From assembly GCA_945867665.1 (NCBI GenBank), contig CAMBIR010000014.1, positions 1 through 37,557 on the forward strand: a stretch of 37,557 nucleotides of DNA, in the 5' to 3' direction. Both the position numbers and the translations under genes were made by a program. Within the stretch, counting starts at the first letter, position 1. Each line of letters opens with the position of its first letter. The notes under the pieces were generated by a model. It was given only the letters and a program-made list of their open reading frames with translations. It ran no database searches and had not been told where the DNA came from. This document shows positions 14,373-20,656 of the stretch, one piece after another. The stretch is from an uncultured Bacillota bacterium. GTDB taxonomy: Bacteria; Bacillota_I; Bacilli_A; RF39; UBA660.

Positions 14373-14554
14373 TTGCTCTCCTTAATTGCTAATAATATTG
14401 CAAACATTATTAAGTTTGCCAAGAAACAATACCCCCAAGCATAATATTTGCTTAAATCTTCAAATCTAGTAACAATTCCCATTAATAATGAAATAGCCAT
14501 TGCTGCTAAATTTAAGCCTATAAGTAAGTTTCCAATTTTAATTTTCTTTTTCAT
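14369..14554 (-). CDS. Small two-pass membrane protein, first gene of the early operon
   Basis: 61 residues from the Met at 14552-14554 (MKKKIKIGNLLIGLNLAAMA), behind AGGAG. Two hydrophobic segments (about 8-27 and 38-56). It is the first gene after the early promoter, where phages often place membrane proteins that change host membrane or superinfection properties. No family recognised. Confidence 0.65.
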   Translation of the reverse strand: MKKKIKIGNLLIGLNLAAMAISLLMGIVTRFEDLSKYYAWGYCFLANLIMFAILLAIKESK

Positions 14555-14584
14555 TTTTTTGCTTATCTCCTCTCTACAATTAAA

Positions 14585-14613
14585 ATGATACCACTTTGTA
14601 CTTACATTGTCAA
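14585..14613 (-). promoter_or_regulatory. Main early promoter
   Basis: TTGACA (consensus), 17-nt spacer, TATCAT on the minus strand, about 30 nt before the first early gene. It is one of the strongest-looking promoters in the window. Confidence 0.8.
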
Positions 14614-14632
14614 TACAAAAATTCAACATAAA

Positions 14633-14713
14633 TGCAATTTTTGCACATTTGTTAAATTACCCATTTTTAGCCAAAATAAAAATAGTTTGTATTTTCTAGT
14701 ACAATTGCACTAG
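14633..14713. promoter_or_regulatory. Two palindromic operator candidates upstream of the early promoter
   Basis: TGCAATTTTTGCA (14633-14645) is a perfect palindrome with a central T. CTAGTACAATTGCACTAG (14696-14713) is a near-perfect 18-bp palindrome. Both contain CAATT and GCAC. They lie 20 and 83 bp upstream of the -35, fitting binding by a dimeric regulator. The rest of this gap (14555-14899) is covered by the small-RNA cassette. Confidence 0.45.
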
Positions 14714-14782
14714 TTAATGTAAAACTCTTTAATTTGATATGTTTATTCATTAAAATTAAGTATGTTTGAACTGAAACAAAAT

Positions 14783-14809
14783 AAAAATACCTATTTACTA
14801 GGTATTTTT
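14783..14809. terminator. Bidirectional terminator ending the late region
   Basis: AAAAATACCTA and TAGGTATTTTT form an 11-bp stem with a 5-nt loop and T runs on both strands. It follows the last late gene (HNH, 14900) and precedes the early promoter. Confidence 0.85.
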
Positions 14810-14849
14810 CATTAGGTGCAGCCCAAAAATGTGTAAATACATCTAAGCC
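14783..14849 (-). ncRNA. Candidate small RNA between promoter and terminator
   Basis: The promoter at 14856-14884 would start a transcript near 14849 that ends at the terminator about 67 nt later. No ORF lies within. It has a small hairpin ATGT-attt-ACAT. Alternatively the promoter simply feeds the early operon by read-through. Confidence 0.4.
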
Positions 14850-14855
14850 AATACA

Positions 14856-14884
14856 ATTATATCAAAAAAGTAAGAATTAGGCAA
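14856..14884 (-). promoter_or_regulatory. Promoter of the candidate small RNA
   Basis: TTGCCT, 17-nt spacer, TATAAT with extended TG, minus strand. Confidence 0.6.
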
Positions 14885-14899
14885 TTATTTGAATAGCAC

Positions 14900-15319
14900 C
14901 TATTGAATTTTTTTTCTAGGATTATTACACTTAAAAATATTCCGCCTATTTGGATTTAACACATAAGAATGTATTTGATTTTCACCATTAGTACACCATT
15001 CTAAATTTTTATAATAATTGTTTAATTTATTTCCATCTAAGTGATTTACTTGTGGTTTATTTTCTGGGTTAGGTATAAATGCTTGTGCTACTAATCTATG
15101 TGCCTTTTTTTCGTAAATTTTATTATCTTTTCTGATAGCATAATGATTATATCCTTTTTTATCAATTCTTGCTTTCAATATTTTTACTTGCTTTCTTAAA
15201 CTCTTAACTCTCCCATAATTTGATATTTTGTATAAATTCTCAAAATTTTCAATATCTTTCCAAATTTCATGTGGTAAATCCTTGACATTTAGCCATATAT
15301 CGCTATTTATTTCCACCAT
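14900..15319 (-). CDS. HNH homing endonuclease (NUMOD4 + HNH)
   Basis: 139 residues from the Met at 15317-15319, behind GGGAGG. NUMOD4 is seen as EIWKDIENFENLYKISNYG, and the HNH core as HRLVAQAFIPNPENKPQVNH then LDGNKLNNYYKNLEWCTNGEN. No C-terminal NUMOD1. It is the last gene of the late region, behind the endolysin, where an insertion does no polar harm. It has its own promoter (15378-15406) and a pseudoknot leader over its ribosome binding site (15326-15372). A longer frame to 15376 would start inside the leader. Confidence 0.9.
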   Translation of the reverse strand: MVEINSDIWLNVKDLPHEIWKDIENFENLYKISNYGRVKSLRKQVKILKARIDKKGYNHYAIRKDNKIYEKKAHRLVAQAFIPNPENKPQVNHLDGNKLNNYYKNLEWCTNGENQIHSYVLNPNRRNIFKCNNPRKKIQ

Positions 15320-15325
15320 AATTGC

Positions 15326-15372
15326 ACCTCCCGAATAAGTGTTAGAGAGAGTAATTCGGGCACTCTCTCTAA
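15326..15372 (-). promoter_or_regulatory. H-type pseudoknot leader overlapping the HNH ribosome binding site
   Basis: In minus-strand RNA UUAGAGAGAGU (15372-15362) pairs with ACUCUCUCUAA (15352-15342): 11 bp, perfect. The 9-nt loop GCCCGAAUU contains CCCGAAU, which pairs perfectly with AUUCGGG (15336-15330) five bases after the stem. The GGG of that strand is the first half of the ribosome binding site GGGAGGUG. Stem and loop lengths (11 bp; 1, 1 and 5 nt linkers; 7 bp) fit a classical pseudoknot, with the 5-nt linker tight. Confidence 0.8.
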
Positions 15373-15377
15373 TCATA

Positions 15378-15406
15378 ATTATATCAAAGAATTAAAATTT
15401 ATACAA
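15378..15406 (-). promoter_or_regulatory. Promoter of the third-region HNH gene
   Basis: TTGTAT, 17-nt spacer, TATAAT with extended TG, minus strand, inside the 3' end of the endolysin gene. The expected start (about 15371) is the first base of the pseudoknot. Confidence 0.7.
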
Positions 15407-16247
15407 TTTTAATTTGTATTTCATCAATTTCAGAACCCAAATTACCAGCCATACCTGTTTTCAAATCATTTATATTATAATCTGAAACCCAATCGAGCCA
15501 TCTGTTTTCTTTCAATAAATGTACTCTATACTCTATTTTGTGATTATCGCTTTTTATAGCAATACCATCTATTGCTTTTCCTTTAATTCCAGAATAACCA
15601 TTAGAAGTATCATCCCATTTAGTAACTTCACTTAACCATTTGCCATTTTTAATATGACTCCTTATTCTAATTATGGAATTATCAGATATTTTTGCTTTAA
15701 TTCCACCAATTGTATGATTTCTATTTCCAGCATAAGAATTATCGTTTACTACTATTGGCAAAAATTTTTTCTTTGTATTATCATACGTTTGATATAAAAC
15801 GTTAATATCTGCTTTGCTTTCAAAATACACAGGTTTTTTTAGATATGGTTCAGGATTAATTCTTTTAGAACTAGAATAGCCTTTTGCAACCTCAAAATGA
15901 AGATGCCTAGCAGTTGAATTTCCACTATTACCCATTATTCCAATAATAGTGTTTTCATCTACATTTTGACCTTTTTTAACTGGAATTCCTTTTTGTAAAT
16001 GTGCGTATCTTGTAAATATACCATTTGGATGCTTAATATAAACATAATTGCCCCAAGATTTTACACCTTTTGCACCTTTAATATTATCTAAACCATCTTG
16101 AATTTCATAAACAACACCTTTGCAATTAGCATAAACCTTGTTATCTTCTTCATTTCTAGACCAACCCATATCTAAGCCTTTATGAATTAATGGTTTATAT
16201 TTTTGCGTAATTCTTTTAGAACTTCTATTTATAACTCTATCTTCCAT
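15399..16247 (-). CDS. Endolysin: M23 endopeptidase with cell-wall-binding domain
   Basis: 282 residues. The M23 zinc endopeptidase covers about residues 15-135: H22 and D26 in HKGLDMG, H83 in RYAHLQ, and HLHFEV (H115, H117), the complete LytM-type metal and catalytic set. It cuts peptide cross-links of peptidoglycan. The C-terminal 120 residues show repeated W/G/I patterns (IGGIKAKISDNSIIRIRSHI, GIKGKAIDGIAIKS, GNLGSEIDEIQIKI), resembling clostridial hydrophobic (ChW-like) wall-binding repeats. No signal peptide, so holin release is expected; the holin gene lies 1 nt upstream. Confidence 0.9.
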   Translation of the reverse strand: MEDRVINRSSKRITQKYKPLIHKGLDMGWSRNEEDNKVYANCKGVVYEIQDGLDNIKGAKGVKSWGNYVYIKHPNGIFTRYAHLQKGIPVKKGQNVDENTIIGIMGNSGNSTARHLHFEVAKGYSSSKRINPEPYLKKPVYFESKADINVLYQTYDNTKKKFLPIVVNDNSYAGNRNHTIGGIKAKISDNSIIRIRSHIKNGKWLSEVTKWDDTSNGYSGIKGKAIDGIAIKSDNHKIEYRVHLLKENRWLDWVSDYNINDLKTGMAGNLGSEIDEIQIKIV

Positions 16248-16248
16248 A

Positions 16249-16506
16249 TTAATTCTCCTTGTTTTTAATTGTTTTTACTAAATCGGCAACTCCACCAGCA
16301 CTCATTGTAGCACTTAAACATAATACAAAAGCCTGTAGTAAACTTGTTTCAATTTTGCAGAAATAGCAAATTAAAGCACTAAATACGCCGATTAATACAT
16401 TCTGCATTGGAATATATTTATTTGGCACTTTGGAAACAAATAATTTTGTTATAGCACCAAAAATATAAGTTACAATTCCAATAATTATCATGTAAGTAAT
16501 TTCCAT
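16249..16506 (-). CDS. Holin
   Basis: 85 residues with membrane segments at about 4-24 and 35-70 around a loop (SKVPNKYIPMQN) and a charged C-terminus (LVKTIKNKEN). The layout VSKVPNKYIPxQN...GVFSALICYF...SAGGVADL is that of phage holins in low-GC Gram-positives as I recall them. Directly upstream of the endolysin. Start behind AAAGGAG. A -10-like element (16528-16536) follows the large RNA's terminator. Confidence 0.85.
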   Translation of the reverse strand: MEITYMIIIGIVTYIFGAITKLFVSKVPNKYIPMQNVLIGVFSALICYFCKIETSLLQAFVLCLSATMSAGGVADLVKTIKNKEN

Positions 16507-16527
16507 TTTATCACTCTCCTTTTAAAT

Positions 16528-16536
16528 ATTATAACA
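16528..16536 (-). promoter_or_regulatory. Extended -10 promoter of the lysis genes
   Basis: TGTTATAAT on the minus strand between the terminator of the large RNA and the holin. No good -35 hexamer (TTTTAA at 17 nt). Part of a 15-bp block shared with 32124-32138. Confidence 0.5.
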
Positions 16537-16551
16537 CAAAATAACGCAAAT

Positions 16552-16576
16552 TAAAAAAACAGCCATTTAAGGCTGC
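16552..16576 (-). terminator. Terminator of the large noncoding RNA
   Basis: CAGCC and GGCTG pair around the loop TTAAAT and are followed by seven T on the minus strand. The terminator at 32154-32180 has the same loop and one compensated base pair. Confidence 0.85.
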
Positions 16577-17093
16577 AATTAGTAAAATAGTGTTATAACA
16601 TTTCCAGCCACCTCGCATTTTATCGTGGCAATTAAGCAATGAGCGACATTGCAAGCTAACATTTCATGAAGAGTTCCCTTTCTCTCTGTTATAAGCACCA
16701 TAGAATAGATATAAACTCGACTTTAACGAACTTTTTAAACGACCATACTTAATATGGTATATCTACTCTATGCCACCTATAAAGTGGCTGGTGACAATAG
16801 TCATCCACGGGTTTACTCCTACAAATCTATTTAGTATAACTAAATGCTTCAGAGTAAATAGTGTCTTATAGACACCATATCAAATAAATATAGTTTCTGG
16901 TGCAAGGATACCCTTGATAATCGTTTCCTTTAAATACAAATCGCTTCCCACACTAGATATTGTGTACTTAAATATCTTTACTTGTATTATTATTCACTAA
17001 TCTGCAGTTCGTGAAATTATCAATGTACCGATTATATTTATTTGATATGCTATCTATAAAAGATGGCATAAATATAAATAATATTTAGTAACC
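16552..17093 (-). ncRNA. Large structured noncoding RNA (ROOL/GOLLD-class candidate)
   Basis: About 540 nt with promoter, terminator and no ORF. Helices on the minus strand include a 15-bp stem between 16758-16772 and 16699-16713, whose only imperfect pair is G-U in this strand; TTTACTC/GAGTAAA (16852-16858 with 16812-16818); hairpins GTGTC-GACAC, ATTTAG-CTAAAT, ACCATA-TATGGT, GCAATG-CATTGC; and two separate GCCAC/GTGGC hairpins. Length, density of helices, phage setting and adjacency to a tRNA match ROOL or GOLLD RNAs, which form large homo-oligomeric cages. The match to a named family is inferred from these features, not from a consensus search. It lies between the tRNA-Cys and the lysis genes. 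Confidence 0.65.
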
Positions 17094-17099
17094 AATAAT

Positions 17100-17128
17100 A
17101 TTGTAACATAAAATGAAATTAAAATCAA
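17100..17128 (-). promoter_or_regulatory. Promoter of the large noncoding RNA
   Basis: TTGATT, 17-nt spacer, TACAAT with extended TG, minus strand, starting 4 nt after the tRNA 3' end. Confidence 0.6.
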
Positions 17129-17131
17129 TAT

Positions 17132-17206
17132 TGGAGGACTTGGTGGAGAATTGCACCCACGCTCAAACTTTTGCAGAGTTTTGCCTTTCTACTTGGCTAC
17201 AAGTCC
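17132..17206 (-). tRNA. tRNA-Cys (GCA), degenerate D- and T-loops, CCA encoded
   Basis: Acceptor GGACTTG/CAAGTCC is a perfect 7-bp stem followed by T-CCA. D-stem GCC/GGC, anticodon stem AAACT/AGTTT and loop CTGCAAA give anticodon GCA (Cys). The D-loop AAGTAGAAA lacks the usual GG pair. The T-arm is GTGGG/TCCAC with an 8-nt loop beginning TGC instead of TTC. The elbow contacts 18-55 and 19-56 should therefore be weak. It may be a divergent working tRNA or a mimic. Confidence 0.8.
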
Positions 17207-17229
17207 ATTTAAAGAAGAAATTAATCTTC

Positions 17230-17586
17230 TTATTTAACAATCCAGCAATACTCGGCTTGTCTTTCACGGCAATCGAAACTATCATAAATAACACCATATT
17301 TAGAACAAACAATATGCCCAGTCATTGTTATAAGAATAACATTATCGTTGTATTTTGCAGATACTTCTCCGACCGATAAATTATATGTAGGCACTCTTTC
17401 ATATCGTTCATCTAAAAAATCAAGTATAAAATCTCTATCGTCTAACATAGTTCCTTTTAGCCTTGCTTTGTTGCTTAAATATTGGTATGTATCATCCCAA
17501 CTATTGCCTGTTGCAAGGCTTATTGACCTTATTGCACAATCGTTCTCAAATAAGCCTAAAGCATTGTTATTATAAAATTTATACAT
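17230..17586 (-). CDS. Cysteine-protease-like phage protein
   Basis: 118 residues. NDCAIRSISLATGNSWDDTY places a cysteine (C17) at a helix start in the way of papain-like or C39-like folds. The matching histidine and acidic residue are GHIVC (H91) and VIYDS (D102). I recall similar small proteins near the lysis genes of gut Bacillota phages, with no proven role; peptide release or wall processing is possible. Its ATG overlaps the upstream stop codon (TAATG), so translation is coupled. Confidence 0.6.
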   Translation of the reverse strand: MYKFYNNNALGLFENDCAIRSISLATGNSWDDTYQYLSNKARLKGTMLDDRDFILDFLDERYERVPTYNLSVGEVSAKYNDNVILITMTGHIVCSKYGVIYDSFDCRERQAEYCWIVK

Positions 17587-18095
17587 TAAAATTCACTTAT
17601 CTTACGTGCGGTTTTTCTAACCTTTTCAATTTTATCTTGGCTATCGGCTTCTTGCATTATTAAATAAGTAAAATCTTCAAGGCTTTGTAGCATTTTATCA
17701 AAAGATTTTTCAGTTTCTCTATCATTTCCATAAGTATCTCTACCCTCTGAATAATCTCCGTAGTGTTCGCCCATTTCTTCAATCATATCGTATCCACGGT
17801 AACGACCTCTCCCAGTTCCAGGGACACCTCTTCTTCCGTAAGAACCATCCATATATCTACCACGGCTATCTCTTGAACGGCCACCACTATAATTATCATA
17901 ATCTCTATACATCATATTCTCCTCCTTTTTTTTCCAATATTCTTCATTTTCAATATCTTTATGAATATCTATTAATTTATAAAGCAATTCTACATTAGCA
18001 ACTTGTAAGCCACTTTCAGTAATTTGCTTAATAAGTTTTTCTACTTCTTCTTTTGTTTTTGGAATTAAATCTAATTCTTTTTTTTCTTCTTCCAT
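17586..18095 (-). CDS. Low-complexity Arg/Gly/Tyr-rich phage protein
   Basis: 169 residues: acidic helical N-terminus (KTKEEVEKLIKQITESG), middle of about 60 residues rich in Arg, Gly, Tyr and Asp (SGGRSRDSRGRYMDGSYG), helical C-terminus (KSFDKMLQSLEDFTYLI). The middle looks disordered and like condensate-forming or RNA-binding RGG/YGR segments. It lies with virion-associated genes. Function unknown. Confidence 0.65.
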   Translation of the reverse strand: MEEEKKELDLIPKTKEEVEKLIKQITESGLQVANVELLYKLIDIHKDIENEEYWKKKEENMMYRDYDNYSGGRSRDSRGRYMDGSYGRRGVPGTGRGRYRGYDMIEEMGEHYGDYSEGRDTYGNDRETEKSFDKMLQSLEDFTYLIMQEADSQDKIEKVRKTARKISEF

Positions 18096-18107
18096 AATCC
18101 ACCTCTA

Positions 18108-18572
18108 TTAACATCTTTTAGTTATTGAGAAGTTAGCATTTTGAAGAACTGGGATTTGTGTAACAACTGGTGTACCAGGTAAAGCAGCACCTGTCACAAC
18201 ATTAGGTACAGATTGTACTGTTAATGTTGAATCACCACGACAACAAACATTAATTAACTTATCAAACGAAACATTAACATAATCTCCAGCAGTTGCAACT
18301 TCTGCGATAGCAGTACTTCCAGGAATTAAAATTCCGTCTTGAAAAAGTCCAAGGGCGACAGTCCCCACCGTTGCCGATGTAACATTGGCATTAAAAGACA
18401 CTTTATATATTCCACCCTCTAATATTTTGTAAATAGGTGAACCCTTGTCATGTTGTAACCATCCGTTGCAATAACAATTAGCACGTCTAGTCCTTATATC
18501 ATCATCTGTAAAAGATACTGTGCTAGAATTAGATGTTAAAATTTCTATATTTTCATTAACACTTTGTATCAT
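18108..18572 (-). CDS. Beta-rich virion surface protein candidate
   Basis: 154 residues: Cys-containing N-part (RRANCYCNGWLQHDKGSPIY), then alternating strands (GIYKVSFNANVTSATVGTVA, LGLFQDGILIPGSTA, YVNVSFDKLI) typical of a jelly-roll or TNF/BclA-like head. Several cysteine pairs. In structural neighbourhoods such proteins are decoration or receptor-binding subunits. Strong AAAGGAATG start region. The call rests on fold pattern only. Confidence 0.6.
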   Translation of the reverse strand: MIQSVNENIEILTSNSSTVSFTDDDIRTRRANCYCNGWLQHDKGSPIYKILEGGIYKVSFNANVTSATVGTVALGLFQDGILIPGSTAIAEVATAGDYVNVSFDKLINVCCRGDSTLTVQSVPNVVTGAALPGTPVVTQIPVLQNANFSITKRC

Positions 18573-18598
18573 AATATCATTCCTTTCTTATAAATTAT

Positions 18599-18628
18599 TT
18601 AAAAAAGAGATAGGGCTTTCCTATCTCT
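18599..18628 (-). terminator. Terminator in the structural region
   Basis: AGAGATAGG and CCTATCTCT form a 9-bp stem with a 5-nt loop, then six T on the minus strand. It stands directly after the three-way-junction element. Confidence 0.85.
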
Positions 18629-18634
18629 AAAAAT

Positions 18635-18675
18635 AGTAAGCACTTGTAATCAAGTTCCTGTATTCAGGTCTTACT
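18635..18675 (-). other. Compact three-way-junction element
   Basis: AGTAAG/CTTACT closes two tetraloop hairpins, ACTTG-(4)-CAAGT and CCTG-(4)-CAGG, each linked by one base. All 15 pairs are Watson-Crick. It overlaps the stop codon of the gene at 18674 and is followed by the terminator. Confidence 0.7.
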
Positions 18676-19456
18676 AAAAATTTCCACAGTTATTAAATCC
18701 CGAAAATGTATTGCAACAATTTGTAGGGAAGTTAACTGGAGTTGGTCCGTTTACAACATAAGCAGGTTCAGGGCATTTAGGTCCTAATTGGCTTATTAAG
18801 TAAGCGTTTTGTGCTTCTTGACTGGCTTTTAATCTTAAAGCGTTGATTTCGTTTTGTTGAGCAGTGATTTGAGCGTTCTTATCTTCTATTCTATTAGCCA
18901 CAATTTCATCATGTAAGGCTCTATAATTAGCATTGACTGTGTCTACAATATCACGAGTATTCATATTCATTGTGTTTTGTAAAGCACAAGTATTAGTTGC
19001 TAGATTATAATTAACTCCTTGAATATCGCTTCTTAAATTACAACAACAGCTTGCTAAATCACTTGATAAGTTATTAATAGCATTTCTAGTTTCATAACCA
19101 TTTGTCATAATTGAATTATTAACACCAGCAAAACCATTTAATAGGCTTGTATTCATAGCATAGAAACCATCACATAATCCATTTTGAATGTATCTACTTT
19201 GTGCTGTTAAATCACCAAAGCCATCGCTAAGTTGTCTTTGGATTGTTGCAAAATCAGAAGCTAATATGTAATTATCGGCAACAGAACCATTACCACCACC
19301 AAAGCCGTTACCATTTCTACCCCAGCCCATAAAGGCGAAGATTAAGAAAATAATAACCCACCATGCTCCATTATCGCCAAACATTCCATCATTGTTTCCG
19401 TTTCTTCCAGATAATAGAGCAACATCAGAAGCAGTTAATCCACTTTCTCCTCTCAT
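18674..19456 (-). CDS. Conserved gut-phage structural protein with Gly-rich membrane segment
   Basis: 260 residues. N-terminus with a hydrophobic segment (WWVIIFLIFAFMGWG) in a Gly/Asn-rich frame (NGNGFGGGNGS), then a long amphipathic helical region (SDFATIQRQLSDGFGDLTAQ), a CCC cluster (SCCCNLRSDIQG), a coiled coil (AQITAQQNEINALRLKASQE) and a Cys/Pro-rich tail. I recall many similar unnamed proteins in gut phages beside tail-fibre and lysis genes. Probably virion- or membrane-associated. Confidence 0.7.
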   Translation of the reverse strand: MRGESGLTASDVALLSGRNGNNDGMFGDNGAWWVIIFLIFAFMGWGRNGNGFGGGNGSVADNYILASDFATIQRQLSDGFGDLTAQSRYIQNGLCDGFYAMNTSLLNGFAGVNNSIMTNGYETRNAINNLSSDLASCCCNLRSDIQGVNYNLATNTCALQNTMNMNTRDIVDTVNANYRALHDEIVANRIEDKNAQITAQQNEINALRLKASQEAQNAYLISQLGPKCPEPAYVVNGPTPVNFPTNCCNTFSGFNNCGNF

Positions 19457-19522
19457 ATAAAATCTCCTTTCTTATATTTAAAATACTTGGGAATTGCAAA
19501 ATTATATTAAAAACCAAATATT

Positions 19523-19747
19523 TTATTTAAACATATCTTTAAAATTATTAAATTCTTGGTCAAAATCTTTTCCTTGACTTTTCATATAATTTCTAGCAAA
19601 ATTTTCAACACCTTTCGTGTCGCCTTTGTTTGCCATATCAATTAAATTTTTAAATATGGGATTGTTATTTTGCGATAGCATTTTCATTGCCATATCTTTT
19701 GGATTACTAATTCCCATCATTCCTTTTATCATATTTAAAGGGTTCAT
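19523..19747 (-). CDS. Small Met/Asn-rich helical protein
   Basis: 74 residues: MNPLNMIKGMMGISNPKDMA then helices with FKNLIDMANKGDTKGVENFA. GGAGGA start. Often found beside the Gly-rich structural protein in related phages (from memory). Function unknown. Confidence 0.65.
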   Translation of the reverse strand: MNPLNMIKGMMGISNPKDMAMKMLSQNNNPIFKNLIDMANKGDTKGVENFARNYMKSQGKDFDQEFNNFKDMFK

Positions 19748-19750
19748 AAA

Positions 19751-20191
19751 TTAATCCTCCTTTTTAGTTTTTAATTTGTTTTTAATATCTTTTAACTCTT
19801 TTTTTAAATCTTCTAAATCGTCTTTTAAATCATCAATTTCACTAAATCCTAATTTTTCAAGTCTTTTATCTATATCTTCAATGGTTGCAAATTTCATATC
19901 TTCTTTTTGCGTTTTAGGTTCATAAATAGTTATTTTACTTGTTCCGTCTTGTTGTAATTGTTTAGTAATAATAGCACTACCATTTGTAAGTGGAAAATAA
20001 CTTATAGAGCCGTCTAAAGGTATATCAATTGCTTTTACAACATCAATACTATCTACTTGCTTACCATATAGGCTATTTTGCCTATTTAAAGCCATTTGTG
20101 GTGCATTTTGTGGTTGTATAGGCATTTCCATTGGTTGAGGTCTATTCATTTGTTGTGTACCATAATATTGGTTTAAATATGGGTTATACAT
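19751..20191 (-). CDS. Structural-region protein with Pro/Gln-rich N-terminus and coiled coil
   Basis: 146 residues from the Met at 20189-20191, behind AAAGGA. Disordered Pro/Gln/Met-rich start (MNRPQPMEMPIQPQNAPQMA), a small beta domain (AIDIPLDGSISYFPLTNGSA), and a C-terminal coiled coil (DIDKRLEKLGFSEIDDLKDD). The middle resembles small virion-associated domains. Probably a minor virion protein; not proven. Confidence 0.65.
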   Translation of the reverse strand: MYNPYLNQYYGTQQMNRPQPMEMPIQPQNAPQMALNRQNSLYGKQVDSIDVVKAIDIPLDGSISYFPLTNGSAIITKQLQQDGTSKITIYEPKTQKEDMKFATIEDIDKRLEKLGFSEIDDLKDDLEDLKKELKDIKNKLKTKKED

Positions 20192-20208
20192 AAATATCAT
20201 TTCCTTTC

Positions 20209-20262
20209 TTAACAAAATAAAAGAAGAATAATAAATAAATCGTGCTTTTTATCACTATTCAT
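20209..20262 (-). CDS. Micro-protein, 17 residues, hydrophobic
   Basis: MNSDKKHDLFIILLLFC with a strong AAAGGAGGAG site before the ATG. Charged N-terminus and hydrophobic end would place it in the membrane. It ends 17 nt before the next gene start and may instead be a leader peptide. Confidence 0.4.
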   Translation of the reverse strand: MNSDKKHDLFIILLLFC

Positions 20263-20323
20263 TTAAAATTCTCCTCCTTTCACGCAAATCAAGAAATCTC
20301 TTGTTTACGATTTAAGTATATAA

Positions 20324-20356
20324 TAAAAAAAGAGCAGAAACCTTTAAAGTTTCTAC
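20324..20356 (-). terminator. Terminator after the HTH regulator gene
   Basis: GTAGAAAC pairs with GTTTCTGC (8 bp, one G-U in the minus-strand RNA), then TC and seven T. Confidence 0.8.
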
Positions 20357-20601
20357 CCAAAAACTATACATTTTATAATCTTATTTTTAATTTTTCTAAT
20401 AATTTTATTGACATTACTCTCGCAAGTCCCAAGTTCTATTGATATAGCAACTATTGTCATGTCTTTTCTTCTCATTTCTAAAACTTGCTTTTCAATAGGC
20501 TTTAATCTTGCGTTAGCCATAAAGTATTCATATTCTTTGTCGGTAAATTGAAAATCAAAATGTTTATTTTTTTCTCCTAGCAATTCTGCGAGTTTTTGCA
20601 T
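20353..20601 (-). CDS. Sigma-region-4/LuxR-like helix-turn-helix regulator
   Basis: 82 residues. The C-terminal half LKPIEKQVLEMRRKDMTIVA then ISIELGTCESNVNKIIRKIK is a sigma-70 region-4-type HTH: helix with LEMR, turn, recognition helix SNVNKIIRKI. The N-terminus (FTDKEYEYFMANARL) resembles the linker of phage late regulators. It sits alone behind a promoter in the late region and may control late transcription. Confidence 0.7.
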   Translation of the reverse strand: MQKLAELLGEKNKHFDFQFTDKEYEYFMANARLKPIEKQVLEMRRKDMTIVAISIELGTCESNVNKIIRKIKNKIIKCIVFG

Positions 20602-20656
20602 TTTTCTTCCTTTTAGTTCTTGATACTCTAGTTACTTTTTGATATGCTCTTCCCAT
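20564..20656 (-). CDS. Very basic micro-protein, 30 residues
   Basis: MGRAYQKVTRVSRTKRKKNA then KTRRIARRKK: 15 of 30 residues are Lys or Arg. Its ATG overlaps the upstream stop (TAATG), its end overlaps the HTH gene, and its codons contain that gene's AAGGA site. Such charge suggests nucleic-acid binding. It could also be a coupling leader for the HTH gene. Confidence 0.5.
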   Translation of the reverse strand: MGRAYQKVTRVSRTKRKKNAKTRRIARRKK

